From Komagataella phaffii GS115 (taxonomy: Eukaryota > Ascomycota > Pichiomycetes > Pichiales > Pichiaceae): a stretch of 64,000 bases of DNA. Location of the stretch: NCBI RefSeq assembly GCF_000027005.1, contig NC_012964.1, forward strand, positions 1,054,001 through 1,118,000. Direction: 5' to 3'. A program made the translations under genes and the position numbers. Within the stretch, counting starts at the first letter, position 1. Each line of letters starts with the position of its first letter. The notes below the pieces were generated by a model. The model did not search any database and was not told where the DNA came from. It worked only from the letters and a program-made list of their open reading frames with translations. This document shows positions 28,083-37,443 of this stretch, piece after piece.

Positions 28083-28790
28083 TTAATGATTTGATGGAGC
28101 ATTAACCTTGGAAATCTGTAACTTTTTACCAGCCCATTGTGTCAAGCTACTCAATAACTTGTTGGCATCGTGGAGTTCTTGCATTTCAGAGCATCCCCCT
28201 CGGGAGATTCCATTCACTAGCAAATTAGGGACAGTGGATCTACCTGTGATCTCGCCAATGTACTGTTGCAATTCAGGTCCATGTGTGTGAAGATCTAGCT
28301 CCACGATGGTGGGAGCAGGTGTAATCTCATAATTGTTTTGTAACATGGCCTTGAGCTTCTTGGAGAATGGACATCCTCTCTTACTAAATATAACCATTGG
28401 TGACATGGAAATAATCTCTGCAAACTCCTTGGCAGGGTCAAACGGCTCAGTTTCTTTGGTTAAACCATCACTCTTGGCAACTTGTTTTGGGTTACTACTG
28501 GATTCTTCAGCATCTTTGACTTTGCTCTCATCAATTTCACCCTTCTCGTTAACAACTCTGTCATTCTGGTTAACCATGTGGTCTATATCGCTCTTGTCTG
28601 CCGGTACCTTAGGTGTAATGGGCGGGATCTTCTCTGGTGTTTCAACCTGTATTTTTACCTTGCCAGATGTAGTCTGGTCTACGATCTGAACGTTACTAAC
28701 ATCGGAGTGAGAAATGGTAATCAGCAAAAATATCGTCAGTACCAGTGCTGCTAAGCCTAATATTCTAGTTCTCTTGTCCAGTTTAGCCAT
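28083..28790 (-). CDS. Membrane-anchored monothiol glutaredoxin, Grx6/Grx7-like
   Basis: The product has 235 residues. A single N-terminal membrane segment (about 10-27) is followed by a polar linker (30-120) and a glutaredoxin domain. The active site is C140-P-F-S, so only one cysteine is present, as in yeast Grx6 and Grx7 of the early secretory pathway. The glutathione-binding blocks TVPNLLVNG and GGCSEM are conserved, and the sequence HGPELQQYIGEITGRSTVPN follows Grx6 closely. An extra Cys lies in GGCSEM. Grx6 versus Grx7 cannot be settled; CPFS is nearer to Grx7 (CPYS), the C-terminus to Grx6. Confidence 0.9.
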   Translation of the reverse strand: MAKLDKRTRILGLAALVLTIFLLITISHSDVSNVQIVDQTTSGKVKIQVETPEKIPPITPKVPADKSDIDHMVNQNDRVVNEKGEIDESKVKDAEESSSNPKQVAKSDGLTKETEPFDPAKEFAEIISMSPMVIFSKRGCPFSKKLKAMLQNNYEITPAPTIVELDLHTHGPELQQYIGEITGRSTVPNLLVNGISRGGCSEMQELHDANKLLSSLTQWAGKKLQISKVNAPSNH

Positions 28791-28948
28791 TTGTGGTGTA
28801 ACTTGCTAGTGTGTAAATGACTTCCGTTTGATGTACATGGGTAGGAGAGCGCGTTTTGCGAAGTAGCATGCTTCATAATTATGTCAGCAGGTATTTTTAG
28901 ATAAATAAGGTTCTATTATAATATTCTACAAAAAGCGTGTCAGATGGT

Positions 28949-29299
28949 ATGAGTTTACTGGATGAAAGCATTGAAAGTGCTGGGTAAGATCCTTATTTAA
29001 TATTTTAATTCTTTTTTGTCTGTCTAGCTAGGGGTAGTCAATGATCTCTAGGAAGTTGAGCCAAGTAATCGTAGTTTAGACTATTTTCGAGTATGATAAT
29101 CCCACATCAATATATTAATTACACTTTATCCGACTCATCTGGACCCTTAAACTTAACTAGAACCCCTCATATTTTAATCACAACATTGAGCAGCAAATTT
29201 GCACCGGATTACATTCCTAGTCACTGCTTTGTGAATACCGTCCCCATCTTACACTCCTCTCTGCTGGCCAAGGCTTCTTACTATATAAGCTCCACCTAA
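28949..29299 (+). CDS. Candidate small spliced gene (low confidence)
   Basis: An ATG at 28949 opens MSLLDESIESAG and then meets a GTAAGA donor-like site at 28983. If spliced to an AG at 29070, the frame joins the 68-codon ORF that itself has an ATG at 29093 and ends at 29299, giving about 84 residues. The branch point is not canonical, and I recognise no family. It may be chance sequence within a promoter. Confidence 0.2.
29282..29289 (+). promoter_or_regulatory. TATA box upstream of the Rho1 GEF gene
   Basis: TATATAAG lies 107 bp upstream of the start codon, within the usual range for yeast promoters. Confidence 0.5.
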
Positions 29300-29395
29300 A
29301 ATAGAATACACCCGAACACCGCTGTTTCCCCTGGATATTACATAAACATCGTTTTTGTTTAGATGATAGTCGATCTAGCATCTGAATGAGACACA

Positions 29396-32300
29396 ATGGA
29401 CTATAGGTATGAACTAGACATATCTTGGTTAAAACAGTCATCTCCCGAGCAGGCAAAACACAATGACTATATAAGCGACACACCCCCTGCTTTGCCAGAG
29501 AAACCACCCCGTCATTTTCTGGAAGCGATCAGAAAAGAATCAATATCTAATGACCTCCTACTCCATGATTTGGAGTCTGCAAGTTACAAGAACCCATTGA
29601 AAGGACCAAGGGTTTTGCCTCAAGAATCTTATCATATTCCAACCCAACCTCTGAAGGTTCCTAGTCAAAAGAAGCTTCCTAACCCATTGTCGATCTCTCC
29701 AAATGCAATGAACCCCATACAACAACCTCTCCAGTCCCTTAACTCCCCACAGCACCTCTATTCTCCTCCCAAACTGCCAACTTTACCTCAATTACCATTG
29801 AAGATGCTTAAAAGTGACTCTCCTCCTCACGTTTCTGATATGTATACTAAGCCATTACCAAAGACCCCAATGGAGAGGGACCCCTCCAGTGTAAGGGTCC
29901 TTCCACCAGAGCCACTTTCTTCTGAGAGACGCAAAAGCTTGTCTCCCCTGAGAGTCGAAACATCTGATTCATTTGGGGTGTTTGGGAGAAAATCCTCGCC
30001 ATTAAAGTCCACGCCTACGGAAAGCCCTTCAAAAAGGAGTTGGCCCTCACCAACTAAAATATACCAAAAATTAACTCCAGAGAGATCTTTCAGGAACAGA
30101 GATAGTTATTCATCCGATGAAGATGAAAGTATACCGAATGATCAGTTTACCTTTTCTGATGATATCGAGATATATCCTGAAGAGACGAACCTGGATGATA
30201 CCTTGGATGAGATAACTTACCTTCTTGAAGAGAACAGGCTTAATCCCAGCCAAACCTTGCCTGAGCTACCATTCACACCCAATAGCCTTCTCCCTTCTGA
30301 TTTTGATGCTTTAGAATACTCAAATTTATTGAGCAGTATATGGGATTGGTGTATACGGCTTTTTGAAAAGAACTTAAGAAAACTGCCAAACTATAATGAT
30401 CTCTTGAAATGTTTATACCTTTTGTTAAACTATTGGTTTCCTACGCTTTCACATTATTACTTGGAAGAACAGGCTGGCTTGATACTACAAGAACTGATTC
30501 AACAAGGCGCAATATCTCTCTCAGAGGATAACCTTCAAATAGTACCCAATTATGATGCTTACGTCAACGGAGTAATGCTAGGATTAGTTTGCTGTTATGG
30601 TCAGCACTATGATAACGGAGACTATTCTCAATGCTACCGACCGTCTTGTGCATATGGTAAAAATACATTCAATATTCAGCTTTCCAAACCACCATTAGAT
30701 AAGGTTGATTCTTCGTTACCGGTTCAAGAAAGAATAATACAGTACACAAGTGGAAGTTGGGATGATTTCTGGGGAGTTTCACTTGAACAAGTGAAAGGGT
30801 TGCCTCCTAAAACTTACGAATTACAGGCAACTATTTTTGAGTTGATCCTTTCTGAATTGAGAACAGCCAGAAATGCGAAAGTATTGACAGATGTTTATTC
30901 CTCCAAGTTCTTGAAAGAACACCCTTCCATTATTAAAAAGGGTGAAAGGATCTATGAAGGGCTATTTCAGCCATTGCAAGTATGGAATGATGTACATCGG
31001 CAGTATTTGGTTGATTCATTGCTTGAAACTATCAAGTCACAGGGAAAATTCATCTCCAAATTCGCCTCGATATATATACAATGGGCAACCAGAGCTGAAG
31101 CAGTGTCGATTGCTTATGTGTCAAAGTCGTTTCTTTCTCTCAAGATTCTTGAAGCTGAAAAGAAACGCCCAGGATCCAAGCTCATAAAGTGGTTTGAGGA
31201 TATATCTCGCAGTGTCCAAAGCTCTCTTATTGACGATTACTCCATGATAATACGAGCACCCATCTTTCGTCCCATTAAGTTACAACCAACTATCGAAAGA
31301 ATATTGAAATTGACAAATGATAATGACCCAGAGAAGGCTGAGTTGGCCAAGGCCTTGAATATGAGCCGCACTTTAATGAAAAATGTTGAAAATGCAGTCA
31401 ACGTTTTAGATTCACAGCATAGTATAGGCATTTTGAAAAGGGAATTGGACAGTAAACACAGTATCGATTATTTAAATCTTGACCGAAAAGGGCGATATGT
31501 TGCCGAAAGTGGAGATGTTAAACGCAAGAGTATCATTGACAAATCAAGTTATCATTTAATTCTTTTAGACAACTACCTACTAATTACAGAGAGAATTCAC
31601 GATGATCCTGTAAAAAAGTTCAAAATTGTCGAATCTCCAATTCCCGTCGAGTACTTGCTTTTCAGGGCTAAGGATAAAGAGACCAGCTCCAATTCAGGGC
31701 AACCAAATGCTGCATTGGATGAAGCTGATCAGTTTTCGTTTAAAATCAAGCAACTAGGTTCTGATACGTCTCACACTTTTTATACACAGACCCGAGAGGA
31801 TAGAAACAAATGGCTGTTTTCGATTAGTACGGTGAAGCAACGTCTTTCAGAAAAAGTCAAAAGGTATGAGCCGTTTTCATTGAGTGTTGTCTCCGATCGA
31901 GAGTTTACATACTCTCAAAGTGACACTGTTAACAAAATCAATCCTCTTCCTAAAGATGGCGCATTAGATGTTGCAATTAGATCTGTTGAGGATTTCGACG
32001 ATACCTCTACTAAGATCCAAAGCAACGTATTATCGGCTTGTAGTTTTAGGTACAACAACCAGGATTATGTTTTCTTGGGTCTGTCACTTGCCGGTTACGT
32101 AAGTTTGAAAGGCCAGCCAAACTCTGCAAAGCGATTGTTAGAACTTTCAAACATCAAGCAGTGTGCAGTACTGGAAGAATATGACTTACTGATTGTCCTT
32201 TCAGATAAAAAGTTGCTGTACTTTAACTTAACTGATGTCATGAAAGTTTATTTTGGAACTTCCCATTCTGTGGAGGGAGATAGATTTTCAAGACAAAGTG

Positions 32301-33019
32301 TTTCATTTTTTGCTGTTGCAAGAAATTATGAAAACACCACGATGATCTTTTTTATGAAACCAAAGGCAAGAGTTTCGAATTTTAAGATTCTAGTTCCAAT
32401 AAGAGATAGCGTTTCAAAAAAATTTGACTTCTTCCTTGAGCATAAGAAGTTTTGCGTCGATTGCGATACTTACAAGATGACCCTATTCAAAAACTCATTT
32501 GTCGTACACACTTCCAAAGGATTTGAATTGATGTCATTGTCTGTGCTAAAGCCTCATCCGATCCCTGCTCTTCACTATTCGGATCTTTTTGTCGACGGCC
32601 ACACATCTGGTAACTACAGCAGCGTTAAAAAAAGATTGAATTCCAACAATCTGAAACCAGTGGGGATTTTCCGACTTTATAGTAGTGGAAAGTTTCTGTT
32701 GGTGTACTCACAATTTGCTGTATTTGTGAACCGAGAATCTGAAATCGTTGGTGAATGCATTGAATTTCAATTCAAGTGTAAGAGCGCCGCTCTTGATCAT
32801 GACTACCTAATTGTAACTAACGACCAAGTTATTGAAGTCTGGATGATTGGGAACGATGATGCGAAAATTGTTCAATTTTTTACAGGAGAGAATGTTGTAT
32901 TACTTGATGATACACCTGGCGAAGCTTTGGTTTCGATGACCCACCCAAAACACCCCGAGCGGCAACTGGTACTGAGTTTTTGTTTGAAGAATCAGTTCAA
33001 GAGAGTTGTTCAATACTAA
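29396..33019 (+). CDS. Rho guanine nucleotide exchange factor (Rom/Tus1 family, probably Tus1-like)
   Basis: The product has 1207 residues. It should activate Rho1 in cell-wall integrity signalling. Residues 1-250 are Pro/Ser rich with many SP/TP sites, suggesting phosphorylation control. A helical, cysteine-containing module at about 300-420 precedes the DH domain (about 470-670, opening with TYELQATIFELILSELRTAR). A PH domain follows (about 710-815, ILLDNYLLITERI), then a C-terminal CNH/citron domain (about 860-1200). The DH domain is divergent, and I see no typical DEP domain of Rom1/2, so Tus1 is the better guess. The 3' end lies 23 bp from the convergent neighbour. Confidence 0.75.
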   Translation: MDYRYELDISWLKQSSPEQAKHNDYISDTPPALPEKPPRHFLEAIRKESISNDLLLHDLESASYKNPLKGPRVLPQESYHIPTQPLKVPSQKKLPNPLSISPNAMNPIQQPLQSLNSPQHLYSPPKLPTLPQLPLKMLKSDSPPHVSDMYTKPLPKTPMERDPSSVRVLPPEPLSSERRKSLSPLRVETSDSFGVFGRKSSPLKSTPTESPSKRSWPSPTKIYQKLTPERSFRNRDSYSSDEDESIPNDQFTFSDDIEIYPEETNLDDTLDEITYLLEENRLNPSQTLPELPFTPNSLLPSDFDALEYSNLLSSIWDWCIRLFEKNLRKLPNYNDLLKCLYLLLNYWFPTLSHYYLEEQAGLILQELIQQGAISLSEDNLQIVPNYDAYVNGVMLGLVCCYGQHYDNGDYSQCYRPSCAYGKNTFNIQLSKPPLDKVDSSLPVQERIIQYTSGSWDDFWGVSLEQVKGLPPKTYELQATIFELILSELRTARNAKVLTDVYSSKFLKEHPSIIKKGERIYEGLFQPLQVWNDVHRQYLVDSLLETIKSQGKFISKFASIYIQWATRAEAVSIAYVSKSFLSLKILEAEKKRPGSKLIKWFEDISRSVQSSLIDDYSMIIRAPIFRPIKLQPTIERILKLTNDNDPEKAELAKALNMSRTLMKNVENAVNVLDSQHSIGILKRELDSKHSIDYLNLDRKGRYVAESGDVKRKSIIDKSSYHLILLDNYLLITERIHDDPVKKFKIVESPIPVEYLLFRAKDKETSSNSGQPNAALDEADQFSFKIKQLGSDTSHTFYTQTREDRNKWLFSISTVKQRLSEKVKRYEPFSLSVVSDREFTYSQSDTVNKINPLPKDGALDVAIRSVEDFDDTSTKIQSNVLSACSFRYNNQDYVFLGLSLAGYVSLKGQPNSAKRLLELSNIKQCAVLEEYDLLIVLSDKKLLYFNLTDVMKVYFGTSHSVEGDRFSRQSVSFFAVARNYENTTMIFFMKPKARVSNFKILVPIRDSVSKKFDFFLEHKKFCVDCDTYKMTLFKNSFVVHTSKGFELMSLSVLKPHPIPALHYSDLFVDGHTSGNYSSVKKRLNSNNLKPVGIFRLYSSGKFLLVYSQFAVFVNRESEIVGECIEFQFKCKSAALDHDYLIVTNDQVIEVWMIGNDDAKIVQFFTGENVVLLDDTPGEALVSMTHPKHPERQLVLSFCLKNQFKRVVQY

Positions 33020-33042
33020 TTTGATTCATGAGATTGTTACAG

Positions 33043-35199
33043 CTACCAATTTTCTGTCATTTCTAGCAGGTTATGGTTGAATGGCTCGTAGCATCTTCGA
33101 AACTCAGGAAAGCTGATCATCTTTTGATTACAAATTGAGCATACCTTAAATCCTTCTCGGAAGTAGGTCATAGTACAAGAATAATGCATAAAATGTCCGC
33201 AATTCAAAATGAAAACTGACTCAAGTTCCAAGATATCTTCTTGACAAACATAGCAAATCTCCCTGCTCTCAAAATACACATATTTCTCTTTTGATTGTGT
33301 GAATAGTTGAAACTTTTGACGTGTTACTTTGTGAAACAGTTTGCTGGCTCCCTCAATTTTAATCATAGTTGCCTTAAATACATGGTTTTGCTCTCCTACA
33401 GAGCTGATCCATCTTGCTTCAGTAAGAGTAGAGCTTGGTGAAATGTACACCGTCTTCAAATTAGGATACGATCCAATTTTAACAATCGGAAGATCTTCTC
33501 CAAAGAGAATCAATTTACGCAATTGAAATGCGTCCACTGCAATCGACTCGACTGCGGAATAGCTTAGATCCAGTTTCAGCAAGTTTGGAAAATACCCTGC
33601 AATCACTTTCAAGTTTGATGTTTTAGATAAGTTTATCATTTCCAGTGACGGTGCATGAATTCCGAAGTCCTCCAAAGATGATGAACTCAGATCCAATCTT
33701 TTGATGTTCTCCATTTGTCCTTTCAAGCTTATCAAGTTGTGACATCCTTTTAGGCTCAACTGAACCAATGACTTCGAAGTGTACTCCACACATGCTAAAG
33801 GGGTTTCGTTGATCGACAAAGATTTCAAGACATGGGAATAACCATTCAAGTTGAAATCCATGTCTTCTGTGAATGTGACTTTCATTCTTGTGGGAGCTGC
33901 ATGACTGATCATAGATTGAAAAGTTGAACAATTGTCCAAGTTAAGTTCCTTCAAGACTCTCAAATCCCCTACCAAGTCAACCAACGGAGTTCCCTGAAGA
34001 CTGAGCTTTTCTAATTGAGGAGCAACGATGTTGATTGAAGAGACAGGCACATAATTAAGACTCATACTTTTCAGATGAGTGAAGTTACCTTTTAGTACGT
34101 CAACATGTCGAAACGGCCCTTCATTTGGCAATCTCCTTCCATCAACCAAGAAATAGGACATAACTAAATTAGTGCAGCCGTCAGCGTTGATGTTCTGAAT
34201 CCGAGCCTCAGAAATTACCAAACGCCTTAGATCTTTACTACCTTCTAAGTCGACAGCCTGGAGGCAAGGAAATGACCCATAAAACGTCTCAAGTCCCCGA
34301 ATTTTGCTCAAGGTTAGAGATTCAAGACAAGGAGCTTGCATGGAGAGACGCTGATGCGAATTTGCGTAGAGATCACAAACATTCATACTCGGAAAGATAC
34401 CGTGAACATTATGCACGTTTGAGAAATGGATTATTATGTTTTTCATCTTAGGAGCAATAAGATCAAAAGTTTTCGTTGAACAATGGGCCAGTTTCAGACT
34501 CTTTAAGTTTTCAAATTTTCCCTTTATTAGCTCTATGTTTCCAAATGAAATGTCCAAACTTTTTAAATTGGGACAGTCTATCTCAAAACTTTTCATATCT
34601 GGGAACTGATAAAGCCTCAGCACAGTCAAAGACAAGAACTGCAGATGATCTGCCGATACAGGTTTGAACAAACGGCCAGGAGTATAGGAATAGTACTCCA
34701 GAAAAGGAATACAAATTGGTAGATGCTCTTCCAGACATTGTGTGAGGAGAATGGATGAAACATTGGATCCAATGTAAATGATTTTAGTCCTGTGTTTTAT
34801 AAAGCTTGGAATTGACTCCCTTGAATCATAAAGAAAGAGAAAGCTTTGGTCGATATCAGGGAAGCTTTTCACACTTCTCATAGAAATCAATCTTGAATAA
34901 GTGGTATCCGTTACCATGTTTAGAAAGGACTCATTTAGTTGGGATTTCGATAGCAGGAACTGGTATTTCACATCGTTAGACGAACTCTCTGGCTTCAAAG
35001 GATGGTGACGTACCCTGCCAGTTAAATCCTTCAGTTCTTTCCCTAAAGGACTAAAGAACAAGCAATTCTGCTTGATTTTTTGAGGCAAAGAAAGCAGAAA
35101 CATAAGAGACTCTATTGGGGCGTCATGTTCATAGAATAGCTTGAGGTGATATGAAATGACTAGAATCAATCTTTGGTCTACGCTAGTATCGAAATCCAT
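33043..35199 (-). CDS. Leucine-rich-repeat-like protein with C-terminal RING-H2 finger
   Basis: The product has 718 residues from the ATG at 35199; an upstream TTG is ignored. The N-terminal 90 residues are helical and F-box-like in feel but not diagnostic. From about 150 to 600 runs an array of leucine-rich units alternating two types: one around G-x-FPNL-x2-LDLS, the other around A-P-x-LE-x-LxLS, roughly 45 residues per pair. The end carries C-x2-C-x14-C-x-H-x2-H-x2-C-x11-C-x2-C (CYVC, CGHFMHYSC, CSIC), a RING-H2 layout. An E3 ubiquitin ligase with an LRR substrate platform is the natural inference. I do not recognise an S. cerevisiae counterpart. Confidence 0.75.
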   Translation of the reverse strand: MDFDTSVDQRLILVISYHLKLFYEHDAPIESLMFLLSLPQKIKQNCLFFSPLGKELKDLTGRVRHHPLKPESSSNDVKYQFLLSKSQLNESFLNMVTDTTYSRLISMRSVKSFPDIDQSFLFLYDSRESIPSFIKHRTKIIYIGSNVSSILLTQCLEEHLPICIPFLEYYSYTPGRLFKPVSADHLQFLSLTVLRLYQFPDMKSFEIDCPNLKSLDISFGNIELIKGKFENLKSLKLAHCSTKTFDLIAPKMKNIIIHFSNVHNVHGIFPSMNVCDLYANSHQRLSMQAPCLESLTLSKIRGLETFYGSFPCLQAVDLEGSKDLRRLVISEARIQNINADGCTNLVMSYFLVDGRRLPNEGPFRHVDVLKGNFTHLKSMSLNYVPVSSINIVAPQLEKLSLQGTPLVDLVGDLRVLKELNLDNCSTFQSMISHAAPTRMKVTFTEDMDFNLNGYSHVLKSLSINETPLACVEYTSKSLVQLSLKGCHNLISLKGQMENIKRLDLSSSSLEDFGIHAPSLEMINLSKTSNLKVIAGYFPNLLKLDLSYSAVESIAVDAFQLRKLILFGEDLPIVKIGSYPNLKTVYISPSSTLTEARWISSVGEQNHVFKATMIKIEGASKLFHKVTRQKFQLFTQSKEKYVYFESREICYVCQEDILELESVFILNCGHFMHYSCTMTYFREGFKVCSICNQKMISFPEFRRCYEPFNHNLLEMTENW

Positions 35200-35502
35200 T
35201 GTAGTGAGATATGACGGAAAACGCAAATATCACAATTGACCTCCAATCAAAGCAAGCAAGATTATCCATTAATATGTATATACAATTAAGTTTCCTAATT
35301 TAGTTCGGCAGTGACATGTAGTGTTCTTTTGGTCTTAAACTAGTTCTGCTACCCTAAATGGAATTGTATGGTACTTTTGGTGTTACATAAGCACCGTCTA
35401 GCATGTGGTCGTGCCCCAAAACCAAATGTTGCTGAGAGAACGAGCAGGAATGAATGAAAGCTTGACTAGAAACAAAGACTCATTGTCTGTTATTATAGTG
35501 CA
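35200..35502. promoter_or_regulatory. Divergent region, LRR-RING gene / TAF12
   Basis: The 303 bp between two start codons are AT-rich. A TATA-like run (atatgtatatac) lies near 35272-35283. There is no ORF or RNA gene. Confidence 0.4.
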
Positions 35503-37332
35503 ATGAATCAACCACCAAATCAGCCTCAGGACAATGACTCCCAAGTTTCTAGCTCGGGAATGCAGGGTGGCAATAGTATGAATTACTCTTCGTCCGCTCC
35601 CGTAAACGGTGCTGGTCAGGGACCACAACCGCAACAGAATTCTCAAGGTCAGAATGGAAAGAAGCCAGTAGGAATGCAACAAGCCCAAATCCAATTGCTA
35701 GCTCGTCGGTATCAGCTGGAGATGCAAAAGGCACATCAACTAGGCCCTCAAACCCCTCAAGGTGCGGAGCATCTTCAAACAGCCACTAAGATCAAGCATG
35801 TTTTGCTCAGTTATCAACAACAACGGCAAAGACAACAGGGTCAAGTTCAAGGACAGGGTCTAAGTCAACCACAGGGTCAAAATCAGGCACAAGGGCGTGT
35901 TCAACAACAAACGCAAGGTCTATCACCGGACCCAGGATCTCATCAAGGATCTCCCCAGTTTCAACAACCTCATCAGGTAATGATGGGATCAGCTCAGACA
36001 GCAGGAACCTCAATTGCAAACCCCCAGGCTCAGTCTAACATATCGTCACAAGTTTCTCAAATGGCTGCTGCTAAAGTGAATTCTGCGTCCCCTCCTATCC
36101 CTCCCAAAACTGTAGGAACTCCCACAGGAACTCCAGTCGGAACGCAACCAAGAGGTCAAGTGACCATCCAGCAGTTTCAACAAGTTAAATCTATTTTAGA
36201 GGAATTTGAAAAGAAGTTACGTACCATTGAGGCCGCCAAAAGAGATCAAAATCTCCCCGAGGAGACACTGCAAAAACTGTTGAGACAGGAGGCAATCCTG
36301 AAACAAAGATATGCTCAAACTAAAGCTACTGCCTACCAGATGTCCCAACATTTGCAACGTCAACAACAGGCTTTAAGGGCTGCTTCTGCCGAATCTGCAG
36401 AAGTTTATGTCACCGGTTCTGCTTCATCACCCAATATGAATGTTTACAATCAACAGATTCTTACACAGCAACCTCAGCAGCAACTACAGCAGCAACAACT
36501 GCACCAACCTCAACCGCAGCAACCGCAACCGGCAAGGCAATCACCACATCTTCTAATACACCAGCAACAGCAGCAGCAACAGCAACAACAACAACAACAG
36601 CAGCAGCAGCAACAACACCCTGTGACACACCGCCCTTCAAATGTTTCTCAAACAATGCCACAACCTTCTCAGCCCTTGCAATCTTCTACTCCTTCGTCCG
36701 CCGTTGGGAGAAACCAATCTCCAGGAGCCACGCCTGTGACATCAGTTAATGCCGCTGCTAAGCCTAGTCCAGGCACATCCTCAACGAGCACCCTTATTAA
36801 CCAGCATATTTTAAAGCCAGCTCCACCTCCCACAGAGATCCCAGCTAGGTTACAGGTTAAACCTCCTCAGCCTGCCGCTATGAAGATTCCCAACAGACCA
36901 ACGCTTCTTGGAGGATCAGCTATTAGTCAACCTTCACTGACAACTCCAGTGAGTATTAGGCCACCTCCATTGGAAATGGAGGGCGACCATGTTCTCCAAA
37001 AAAGAAAACTGAAGGAGCTACTAAGGAATGTTGGTGCTGACGAAGGTGATGGAGAAACTGTCATTGATGGAGATGTTGAAGAATTGCTACTAGATCTCGC
37101 TGATGAGTTTGTTACCAGCGTTACTTCATTTGCCTGTAGACTGGCTAAACATCGCAAGGTGGATAATATTGACATGAGAGATGTACAGTTACATTTAGAA
37201 CGAAACTGGAACATTCGCGTTCCTGGATATGCATCAGATGAGATAAGAAGCGTCAGGAAGTTCCAACCAACAGCTGGCTACAATCAAAAGGTCCAAGGTG
37301 TTGCTATTTCCAAGAGTGTAAATAAGAACTGA
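35503..37332 (+). CDS. TAF12: Taf12, shared subunit of TFIID and SAGA
   Basis: The product has 609 residues. Taf12 pairs with Taf4 in TFIID and with Ada1 in SAGA through a histone fold. That fold is at the C-terminus, about 498-590 (KLKELLRNVG, then VEELLLDLADEFVTSVTSFACRLAKHRKVDNIDM in the sequence, with LHLERNWNIRVPGY). The N-terminal 450 residues are Gln/Pro/Ser rich, with an 18-Gln run (36562-36615). A helical Gln/Glu-rich block lies near 225-300. The order matches S. cerevisiae Taf12 (539 residues). The start is the first ATG. Confidence 0.94.
   Translation: MNQPPNQPQDNDSQVSSSGMQGGNSMNYSSSAPVNGAGQGPQPQQNSQGQNGKKPVGMQQAQIQLLARRYQLEMQKAHQLGPQTPQGAEHLQTATKIKHVLLSYQQQRQRQQGQVQGQGLSQPQGQNQAQGRVQQQTQGLSPDPGSHQGSPQFQQPHQVMMGSAQTAGTSIANPQAQSNISSQVSQMAAAKVNSASPPIPPKTVGTPTGTPVGTQPRGQVTIQQFQQVKSILEEFEKKLRTIEAAKRDQNLPEETLQKLLRQEAILKQRYAQTKATAYQMSQHLQRQQQALRAASAESAEVYVTGSASSPNMNVYNQQILTQQPQQQLQQQQLHQPQPQQPQPARQSPHLLIHQQQQQQQQQQQQQQQQQQHPVTHRPSNVSQTMPQPSQPLQSSTPSSAVGRNQSPGATPVTSVNAAAKPSPGTSSTSTLINQHILKPAPPPTEIPARLQVKPPQPAAMKIPNRPTLLGGSAISQPSLTTPVSIRPPPLEMEGDHVLQKRKLKELLRNVGADEGDGETVIDGDVEELLLDLADEFVTSVTSFACRLAKHRKVDNIDMRDVQLHLERNWNIRVPGYASDEIRSVRKFQPTAGYNQKVQGVAISKSVNKN
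36562..36615 (+). repeat. CAG/CAA trinucleotide repeat in TAF12
   Basis: Eighteen consecutive Gln codons, mixed CAG and CAA, follow a shorter Gln/Pro/Leu tract (36468-36530). It is likely to vary in length between isolates. Confidence 0.9.
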
Positions 37333-37443
37333 AGTGTACTTATGTAATGATATCAAGATTGAGTTTTCGCGTTTACAGATAATTCCTTAGTAGGCCTGGC
37401 CTGCATAGATCTTTTCACGTAGGCCCGAAAAGCATATTCGTCA

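Larger units (their letters stand above)
28791..29395. promoter_or_regulatory. Divergent region, glutaredoxin / Rho1 GEF
   Basis: The 605 bp contain a TATA box (TATATAAG, 29282-29289) 107 bp before the Rho GEF start. They also contain a possible short spliced ORF on the plus strand (28949-29299), given as a separate entry. No RNA gene was recognised. Confidence 0.45.

Noticed and set aside
36461..36661. Minus-strand Val/Ala-rich ORF across the TAF12 poly-Gln
   Set aside because: It is antisense of the trinucleotide repeat, and TAF12 explains the region.
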